Notes under the pieces: model-generated
Seen by the model: only the letters and a program-made list of their open reading frames with translations
The model's database searches: none
What the model was told of the DNA's origin: nothing
Program-made: the position numbers and the translations under genes
Source of the DNA: Pedosphaera sp.
GTDB lineage: Bacteria; Verrucomicrobiota; Verrucomicrobiia; Limisphaerales; Pedosphaeraceae
Length of the DNA: 5,018 bases
Assembly: GCA_028293465.1 (NCBI GenBank)
Contig: JAQGOT010000121.1
Location: 1 to 5,018 of the forward strand
Direction of reading: 5' to 3'
Shown: piece after piece, positions 1 through 5,018 of the stretch
How the letters are laid out: each line of letters begins with the position of its first letter
Position numbering within the stretch: position 1 is the first letter of the stretch

Positions 1-403
1 TTCAAGTCAAAACAGAGCGCGAAACATGGCGGTGCGCCTTCTCCCGCGATGGCTCGTTGACGATCGGGATGGCTGGACTGACGACCCTGGTGGAATCGTG
101 GTCGCCCGTGGCAGACTCGGGACGAGCAGAAATGCAAGCGGGAAAAATGGATCCGAAACAATGGACGATATGAACCGGGTGTGAGGATGGTTTTTTACCG
201 CCCGTAGCGCCTCTAACCTGGAACGAAATGGCCACGGGATCGAAACCGAAGCGGGTCATGGAGAGTTTTGGGGCTTTATTTTGCGCCCGGAAGGTGTTTG
301 TATGGCGGCGATTAATTACGCAGCTTTCAACCAAAGTGTGCTAGTAGTTAATCACTGGCACTCTGCGGTTATTAATCAGAACGTGTGCCTCCCCTAAAAT
401 ACT
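1..403. other. Upstream spacer without a convincing gene
   Basis: I recognise no gene, RNA or mobile element here. Plus frame 2 is open from the window edge to a TGA at 182-184 and then to a TAA at 395-397. Plus frame 3 is open to a TGA at 171-173 and then to a TAG at 342-344. The minus strand is open from 334 to a stop at 2-4 (110 codons). None of these translations shows a domain, a signal peptide or a believable composition (the minus-strand one is rich in His, Ser and Arg), and none has a ribosome binding site. The low stop density in several frames at once may only reflect GC content, but the stretch could also be a dispersed intergenic element or the remnant of a decayed gene. A gene ending at 171-173 that enters from upstream cannot be excluded. 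Confidence 0.45.
310..400 (+). promoter_or_regulatory. A+T-rich leader with repeated TTAATCA words, candidate promoter of gene 1
   Basis: The spacer turns A+T-rich just before the gene. TTAATCA occurs at 348-354 and 372-378 (24 bp apart), and the related ATTAAT palindrome lies at 311-316 and 371-376. Possible -10 hexamers are TATTAA (370-375) and TAAAAT (395-400). Neither has a good -35 partner: TTAATC at 348-353 sits 16 bp before the first but matches the consensus poorly. If TAAAAT were the real -10, the transcript would be essentially leaderless. The position supports a promoter region; the exact elements are guesses. Confidence 0.3.
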
Positions 404-3400
404 ATGAGTCAGCAGCTTGTGACGGTCAGGTCGGACGAAGGTCCACGCCCATGCCAACCCAAAAGTCGCGCCGCGCGGAAAACGGCACCGGGAACCGCCA
501 CGGCGTTCGGCGTGGTGTGCGCTTTGATGTTCTTTTTATCAGCCGCACGGGCAGGGACCTGGGCACCGCTGCTCCATGCACCGCCGGCGGGGCTTAACAA
601 CGCCCTGCTGTTGGGGGATGGGACGGTGATGTGCGGAGACGGCGGCAAGAATTGGTATCGGCTGACGCCGGATATTCATGGGAGTTACGCCAACGGCACG
701 TGGACCACCATGGCCACGGCGCACGACACCCGCTTATTTTATGCGTCCCAAGTCCTGACGAACGGGAATGTTTTTGTCTGTGGTGGCGAATACGGCACGG
801 GCAAGGGAAAGGCGGAGGTGTATAATCCTTTGAACAATTCGTGGACGCTCGCTCCCGCGCCTGGGATTGGATATGTGGACGCTGAATCCAAGCTGCTGCC
901 CAACGGGAACATCGTGCTCGAGCATAATGTGTACAACGTGGTCAGCAATAATTGGTCCACCGTCAACGCCTTGCACGGCCAAGGGGAGGCTTCCTGGGTC
1001 CAACTGCCGGACAACAGCATCCTGACGGTGGATGGCGGGGCCACCACGTCGTCACGCTTCATCCCCGCGCAAAACAAGTGGATCGCCGACGCCACGTGTC
1101 CGGTGGCGCTTTACGGCTATGGCACCGAGGAAGGGGCGTGCCTGTTGTTGCCGAATGGCAAGGCGTTTTTCATCGGCGGCACGGCCAACACCGCGATTTA
1201 CACCCCGAGCGGCACGACCGCGGCCGGCACCTGGGTGGCGGGTCCCACGATGGTGTTCGGGACGAACGTGCTCGGAGCAGTGGACGCGCCGGCAGCCGTG
1301 CTGGTCAACGGCAAGGTACTTTGCGCGCTCGGGCCGACCAATGGGTTTAACGGGCCGACTTATTTTTATGAGTTTGATTCCACCACCAACGGCTTTTCGC
1401 AGGTGAATGGTCCGACCGGGCTCACATACAACAACGCCCCGTTCGCGAGCACGATGCTGAATCTGCCGGATGGAAACATCCTTTTCATCGGCGGGCAGGG
1501 GAGTACCAAGCTTTATGTGTATACGCCGGATGGCACCCCGTTGGCGACGGCCCTGCCGGTGATCACCAGCATCACCGAAAATGCGGACGGTTCGTATCAC
1601 CTCGCCGGCACCGGACTCAACGGCATCACCAGCGGCTCGGCGTACGGGGACGATTGGCAGATGGGCAGCAACTATCCGTTGGTACGTATGACCAATGATC
1701 TCACCGGCAATATTTACTACGCGCGAACCTACGGCTGGAACAGCACGGGCGTGGCGACCGGCAACCGGCCGGTCACGACGGAGTTTTTGTTGCCGAACAA
1801 TTTACCCGCGGGAAGCTATACGATGGTGGTGACCGCCAGCGGCAGCAGCTCGGCGCCCACGAATTTTACTTACGCGCCGCCGAGCGTGCCGACCGGGTTC
1901 GTCGCGACGAACGGTTTGAATGCGCAGGTCGGGTTGACGTGGAACGCAGCTCCAGGGGCAACGAGCTACAACCTGAAACGTTACACGGCCAGCGGCGGGC
2001 CTTACTACTCGCTCGCGGTCAACCTGACCGGCACCAATTATGTGGACACGGGATTGACGAACGGGGTGGCACATTATTATGTGGTTTCTGCCGTGGGCAG
2101 CGGTGGTCCGAGCGTCAATTCCGCCCAAGTCACCGGGACTCCGTTGGGGCCGCCGCCGACTCCGGTTGGCTTTAGCGCCATGCCTGGCAACGGCCAAGTG
2201 ATCTTGAAGTGGACGGCCAGTGTTGGGGCGACAAGCTACATCTTGCAGCGGTCCACGAGCAGCGGCGGACCTTATACAATTGTGGCCACGCCGACGGCCA
2301 CAAATTACACCAACATCGGCTTGGTGAACGGCACCACGTATTATTACATCGTCTCTGCTCAAAACGCCCGCGGTCCGAGCGCCAACAGCCTGCAGGTCAG
2401 CGCGGTCCCTTCCACGGTTGCCAACGGCTTGATCGGTTACTGGAAGTTGGACGAAGGTTCGGGAATCACCACGGCTGATGCCTCCGGCAACAACAATGCC
2501 GGCGCGTTGATAAATGGTCCGACCTGGCTCACCCCGGGCAAAGTCGGCCCGGCCGCGCTCCAGTTCAATGCCGCGAGCCTGCAGTTGGTCTCCGTTCCGG
2601 ACGCGGTCAGTCTGGACCCCACCAACGGGTTGACGATCACGGCTTGGGTTAATGCCGCCAACTGGAGCGGGAACCGGCGGGTGCTGCAGAAGGGGGATGG
2701 CGACAATCAGTACCGGCTGCTGGCCGAGGGCGGGGTTTTTAAATTCGATCTGAGCGGGGTGGGCTCGCTGACCACGACCTTGCCGGCGGTGGGCACCTAT
2801 GTCCACGTCGCCGGAACGTGGAATGGCACCACGATGGCGATTTATTACAATGGCGTCCTTAAGGCCAGCCTTGCGGCCGCCGGCACCAATCGGACCACAA
2901 CCGACACGCTGGCCATCGGCGCAAAAAATGGCAGCGGCACCGCCGGCGACTATTTCCAAGGCACACTGGACGATGTGCGTGTTTATAACCGCGGTCTGAG
3001 CGCTTCGGAAATCAGTGTGGTCATGGCGCCGCCGCTGGGAGTGCCAACGGGATTGACGGCGACACCGGGCAACGGGCAGGTGAGCCTGTCGTGGGCGGCC
3101 GGTTCCGGCGCGACGAGTTACGACGTGAAGCGCTCCACGACCAGCGGAGGCCCGTACAGCACGGTGGCCAGTCCAACTGCGACGAGTTATTTGAATACGG
3201 GATTGGCCAATAACACGACGTATTACTATGTGGTCTCGGCGGTGAATGCCAGCGGTGAAAGCGTCAACTCCACGCAAGCCAGCGCCAAGCCTTTTGGGCC
3301 GCCGATTGCCTTGAATGTATCACCGGCGGTGAGCGGACAATTCAGCCTGCAATTTGTGGGAACGGACGGGCAGGATTACGTGATCGAGATTTCCCCCGAC

Positions 3401-3508
3401 TTGATCAATTGGACGCCGGTTTCGACCAACACTCAGAGCGGCGGCTCCTCCACGTTCACCGATTTGAACGCGACAGATGCCGCGCGCTTCTACCGCATCC
3501 GGCAGTAA
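404..3508 (+). CDS. Large exported multidomain protein: galactose-oxidase-like kelch propeller, E-set, three FN3, LamG, C-terminal tail module
   Basis: A 1034-residue protein, probably secreted or surface-attached, with binding or adhesion more likely than catalysis. The signal peptide has a long basic n-region (to about residue 26), a hydrophobic core (32-46) and a likely cleavage after A-R-A (48-50). Residues about 52-380 hold seven kelch-type blades, recognisable by recurring L-x-(N/D/G)-G-x-(V/I/A)-x-x-x-GG strands starting near 67, 115, 161, 196, 244, 294 and 349. Residues 385-490 resemble the E-set domain that follows the propeller in galactose oxidase relatives. FN3 modules follow at 494-580 and 584-669, then a LamG/concanavalin-like jellyroll at 674-872 (G-Y-W-K-L-D-E-G-S-G start, L-D-D-V-R-V-Y-N-R end), a third FN3 at 878-963, and a terminal module at 964-1034. 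The copper ligands of galactose oxidase appear absent. ATG 404 is the only ATG ahead of the hydrophobic core; no Shine-Dalgarno sequence is visible. It stands alone and ends with TAA TGA. The domain calls are firm; the biological role and ligand are unknown. Confidence 0.93.
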   Translation: MSQQLVTVRSDEGPRPCQPKSRAARKTAPGTATAFGVVCALMFFLSAARAGTWAPLLHAPPAGLNNALLLGDGTVMCGDGGKNWYRLTPDIHGSYANGTWTTMATAHDTRLFYASQVLTNGNVFVCGGEYGTGKGKAEVYNPLNNSWTLAPAPGIGYVDAESKLLPNGNIVLEHNVYNVVSNNWSTVNALHGQGEASWVQLPDNSILTVDGGATTSSRFIPAQNKWIADATCPVALYGYGTEEGACLLLPNGKAFFIGGTANTAIYTPSGTTAAGTWVAGPTMVFGTNVLGAVDAPAAVLVNGKVLCALGPTNGFNGPTYFYEFDSTTNGFSQVNGPTGLTYNNAPFASTMLNLPDGNILFIGGQGSTKLYVYTPDGTPLATALPVITSITENADGSYHLAGTGLNGITSGSAYGDDWQMGSNYPLVRMTNDLTGNIYYARTYGWNSTGVATGNRPVTTEFLLPNNLPAGSYTMVVTASGSSSAPTNFTYAPPSVPTGFVATNGLNAQVGLTWNAAPGATSYNLKRYTASGGPYYSLAVNLTGTNYVDTGLTNGVAHYYVVSAVGSGGPSVNSAQVTGTPLGPPPTPVGFSAMPGNGQVILKWTASVGATSYILQRSTSSGGPYTIVATPTATNYTNIGLVNGTTYYYIVSAQNARGPSANSLQVSAVPSTVANGLIGYWKLDEGSGITTADASGNNNAGALINGPTWLTPGKVGPAALQFNAASLQLVSVPDAVSLDPTNGLTITAWVNAANWSGNRRVLQKGDGDNQYRLLAEGGVFKFDLSGVGSLTTTLPAVGTYVHVAGTWNGTTMAIYYNGVLKASLAAAGTNRTTTDTLAIGAKNGSGTAGDYFQGTLDDVRVYNRGLSASEISVVMAPPLGVPTGLTATPGNGQVSLSWAAGSGATSYDVKRSTTSGGPYSTVASPTATSYLNTGLANNTTYYYVVSAVNASGESVNSTQASAKPFGPPIALNVSPAVSGQFSLQFVGTDGQDYVIEISPDLINWTPVSTNTQSGGSSTFTDLNATDAARFYRIRQ
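1883..3292 (+). repeat. Three homologous FN3 coding modules (1883-2143, 2153-2410, 3035-3292)
   Basis: Three FN3 modules share the pattern G-A-T-S-Y-x-(L/V)-(K/Q)-R-x-T, then S-G-G-P-Y, a G-L-(T/V/A)-N strand turn, and Y-Y-(Y)-(V/I)-V-S-A. Modules 2 and 3 are the closest to each other (P-G-N-G-Q-V near the start of both) and align without gaps over most of their length, while wobble positions differ widely. This indicates an old duplication held by selection on the protein, not a recent DNA duplication. The LamG domain (2423-3019) sits between modules 2 and 3. Such modules usually act as spacers in extracellular proteins. Confidence 0.85.
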
Positions 3509-3527
3509 TGACAGGCGGCAAATTGCC

Positions 3528-3559
3528 CCGGGGGGCATAACCAATGGCACTGCCCCCGG
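3528..3559 (+). terminator. Possible transcription terminator of gene 1 (weak)
   Basis: About 20 bp after the stop codon, GGGGGCA (3531-3537) can pair with TGCCCCC (3551-3557) across a 13-nt loop, and CC (3528-3529) can pair with GG (3558-3559) if one G bulges out. A competing smaller hairpin, TGCCC/GGGCA, lies at 3524-3537. The stem is strong, but only TTT (3560-3562) follows, so this is at best an imperfect intrinsic terminator and may simply be a stable RNA 3' end. Confidence 0.3.
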
Positions 3560-3653
3560 TTTGGAGACCGAAGCTGGGAGGATGGCCAGCGGGCTTGGCT
3601 CCATGCGCCGTAGGGGGGAAGAGTTAGAGTGGGAACGCTCGCCCTCATCCCTT

Positions 3654-3673
3654 CCTTCTCCCCGAGGAGAAGG
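3654..3673. repeat. Perfect 8-bp inverted repeat in a repeat-like tract
   Basis: CCTTCTCC (3654-3661) and GGAGAAGG (3666-3673) form a perfect 8-bp stem with a 4-nt loop (CCGA). No T-run follows, so it is not a standard terminator. The setting, CCCTCATCC upstream and a CCGG-flanked segment (3677-3692) downstream, resembles dispersed palindromic intergenic repeats of the REP type found in many GC-rich bacteria. Whether this is one member of such a family cannot be told from a single copy. Confidence 0.45.
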
Positions 3674-3774
3674 TGAACCGGCTGCCGCTCCGGAAAGGTT
3701 TAGGATTGCGGTTGCAGTCTCCCGTCCTGGGCAGTCCGGAGGGCCTTGTGCGGATGCGCCCGTTGACCCGCGCG

Positions 3775-3803
3775 TTGACGGTTGGGATAAATTTTGTTAT
3801 CAA
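3775..3803 (+). promoter_or_regulatory. Candidate sigma-70-type promoter of gene 2
   Basis: TTGACG (3775-3780) and TATCAA (3798-3803) are separated by 17 bp, the optimal spacing for a housekeeping promoter; they match the consensus at 5 of 6 and 4 of 6 positions. Transcription would start near 3810, giving a leader of about 30 nt before ATG 3839. The -35 lies within the second copy of a CGTTGAC repeat. A further TTGACT at 3804-3809 has no -10 at usable spacing. This is inferred from sequence match only. Confidence 0.4.
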
Positions 3804-3838
3804 TTGACTTTATCATAACCAAAACACTTCCCCGATAC

Positions 3839-5018
3839 ATGAGAGCAATGACGTCCGGGCTGTTCCTATTTCTGGCGCTCCTGCAATGCGGTTTTTTCCC
3901 CGGCTCCCTGCAAGCGGTCGAGACGGGTGTGGAACGCGGCCCGCGGCGGAGCGAAGCCAAGGCGGAAGAGGTGATCAACTTCAGCCTGCTTGATTATAAA
4001 GGAAAACACTACGAGTTGCGACGGAGTGAGGCCCGCGTGGTGGTGCTTTTCTTTACGAGCTTTGGGTGCCCGATCGCCCGGCAGAGCATGCCGAAGCTCA
4101 AGGCGCTGCGGAAACAATTCGGCGGCGGCGAGATCGCCCTCTGGCTGGTGAACTCCTCTCCGCAGGAGGACCCCGATGACCTGACCATTCAAATGCTGGT
4201 GGGTTCCCGGAAGAACCGACCGGGCCAGGAACCGGCGGTGAACGTGGAATCCGCCCGGCTGGAACTGCTCAAGTCCGCGGTGGGCGACCTTCCAGTTTTG
4301 CGCGATGAACTCCAACTGGTTGCCCGCTCCCTGGGTGTCACCCGCACCTGCGATGTGATCGCGATCGACACCAAGACCTCGAGCATCGTCTATCGCGGGG
4401 CAATCGATGATCAGTCGATCGAAGGCGCTCAAAAGCCCAACCCTACGCAGAACTTCCTGGCCCTCGCGCTTCAGGAATTTTTGGCCGGCAAGCCGGTCAC
4501 GACTCCGAAGACTCAGGTGCATGGCTGTCGGATCACTTTCGAATCAGAGACACCGAAACAACCGATTTCCTATGTTGGCGAGATCGCGCCTTTGTTGCAA
4601 AAGCATTGCGTCGGTTGCCACAGCCCCGGCCAGATCGGCCCGTTTGCGATGTCGAGCTACGCGAAAGTCAAAAACTGGTCGGCGATGATGGAGGAGGTGG
4701 TGCTTGACCGCCGCATGCCGCCCTGGCACGCCGATCCGCATTATGGAAAGTTTGCCAATGACCGCACGCTCACACCGGTGGAGACGCACGCGTTGCTGGA
4801 GTGGATTGGACAGGGTTGTCCGCGCGGCGAGGGCGAAGACCCGCTTACAAATGCCCTCCCGGCGGCGGCCATCTGGACGCTTGGCCAGCCGGATTTTGTC
4901 GTGCCGTTGCCCAAGCCGCAAACCATCCCAGCCACCGGCACGCTGAAGTATATTTATCAGGATTCCGAGTTTGAGATGCCGCAAGACACCTGGCTCCGCG
5001 CCGCAGTATGCCGCGCGG
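3839..5018 (+). CDS. Exported redoxin / cytochrome c / ascorbate-dependent monooxygenase-like fusion protein (3' end cut by window)
   Basis: The first 393 residues are visible. The signal peptide has a hydrophobic core (about 7-20) and a likely cleavage after S-L-Q-A (23-26). Residues about 45-220 form a thioredoxin-fold redoxin domain with an F-T-S-F-G-C-P motif: Cys77 is present, but the second position of the CxxC is Ala80, so it is not a classical disulfide reductase. A segment of about 45 residues (110-155) between the active-site part and P-V-L-R-D is longer than in typical TlpA/AhpC-like domains. Residues 244-330 form a cytochrome c domain with heme motif C-V-G-C-H (257-261) and likely axial Met293 in R-M-P-P-W. 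From about 347 (Q-P-D-F-V-V-P) begins what looks like the N-terminal part of a copper type II, ascorbate-dependent monooxygenase-like domain; its copper-binding histidines would lie beyond the window. Known relatives in PVC bacteria share this order; substrates are unknown. ATG 3839 is the first of two starts (the other is 3848), and neither has a clear Shine-Dalgarno. Expected location: periplasm. Confidence 0.88.
   Translation, partial: MRAMTSGLFLFLALLQCGFFPGSLQAVETGVERGPRRSEAKAEEVINFSLLDYKGKHYELRRSEARVVVLFFTSFGCPIARQSMPKLKALRKQFGGGEIALWLVNSSPQEDPDDLTIQMLVGSRKNRPGQEPAVNVESARLELLKSAVGDLPVLRDELQLVARSLGVTRTCDVIAIDTKTSSIVYRGAIDDQSIEGAQKPNPTQNFLALALQEFLAGKPVTTPKTQVHGCRITFESETPKQPISYVGEIAPLLQKHCVGCHSPGQIGPFAMSSYAKVKNWSAMMEEVVLDRRMPPWHADPHYGKFANDRTLTPVETHALLEWIGQGCPRGEGEDPLTNALPAAAIWTLGQPDFVVPLPKPQTIPATGTLKYIYQDSEFEMPQDTWLRAAVCRA

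Larger units (their letters stand above)
3512..3838. other. Intergenic spacer between the two genes
   Basis: No gene is supported here. A plus-strand frame that starts inside gene 1 (3477) runs to 3818, but its product is low-complexity Arg/Pro/Gly/Ser sequence without a domain, and a minus-strand frame (3978-3700) overlaps the start of gene 2. The spacer contains a GC-rich inverted repeat next to the gene 1 stop, a C/T-rich tract with a perfect hairpin around 3654-3673, a 12-bp-spaced CGTTGAC pair (3761-3767, 3773-3779), and an A+T-rich stretch from about 3786 that probably carries the promoter of gene 2. Confidence 0.6.

Noticed and set aside
2..334. 110-codon minus-strand frame in the upstream spacer
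   Set aside because: Its composition (many His, Ser, Arg, no hydrophobic pattern), lack of any domain and lack of a ribosome binding site make it unlikely to be a gene. It is kept only as part of the unexplained spacer.
1802..3277. 491-codon open frame on the minus strand opposite the FN3/LamG region
   Set aside because: It lies wholly antisense to a gene with clear domains in every part. Its product is Arg/His/Gly-rich with no recognisable domain, as expected from the GC-biased codons of the plus-strand gene.
245..3574. Shared 8-mer ACCGAAGC in both spacers (245-252 and 3567-3574)
   Set aside because: The flanks match only loosely, so one 8-bp match between two spacers of this size is compatible with chance.
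3477..3818. 113-codon plus-strand frame spanning the end of gene 1 and the spacer
   Set aside because: It begins inside gene 1 in another frame and reads through the inverted repeats, giving low-complexity sequence typical of translated intergenic repeats.
3839..3889. Lipoprotein signal in gene 2 (L-L-Q-C at residues 14-17)
   Set aside because: The residue before the cysteine is Gln, which does not fit the lipobox, and a conventional cleavage site S-L-Q-A lies at 23-26.
3866..4522. 218-codon open frame on the minus strand opposite the redoxin domain
   Set aside because: It is antisense to a well-supported redoxin/cytochrome gene and shows no domain of its own.

Overview
The window looks like chromosomal DNA from a GC-rich member of the PVC group, most likely Verrucomicrobiota (Pedosphaera/Limisphaerales-like). 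This is inferred from protein style, not from a marker gene. The first gene encodes a very large exported protein built from beta-propeller, E-set, FN3 and LamG modules and ending in an 'x-Y-x-I-E-x-S-x-D-L-x-N-W ... F-Y-R' tail that is common in this group. The second is a redoxin / cytochrome c / ascorbate-dependent-monooxygenase-like fusion of a kind typical of Planctomycetes and Verrucomicrobia.

Layout: 1-403 is a long spacer with no convincing gene. It is unusually free of stop codons in several frames and ends in an A+T-rich stretch with repeated TTAATCA/ATTAAT words just before gene 1. Gene 1 (404-3508, +) is complete and ends in tandem stops (TAA TGA). A second spacer (3512-3838) follows, holding a GC-rich inverted repeat directly after gene 1, a perfect 8-bp-stem hairpin in a repeat-like C/T-rich tract, and an A+T-rich promoter-like segment. 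Gene 2 (3839 to the window end, +) is cut off by the window edge after 393 codons.

Both proteins carry N-terminal export signals, so both should act outside the cytoplasm. Nothing shows that they work together: a 330-bp spacer with its own candidate promoter separates them, so they are probably independent transcription units. I do not see a defence system, CRISPR array, mobile element or RNA gene. The most interesting points are the galactose-oxidase-like scaffold of gene 1 that seems to have lost its copper ligands, the cysteine at the expected cis-proline position of the redoxin domain in gene 2, and the possibly dispersed spacer sequence at 1-345.
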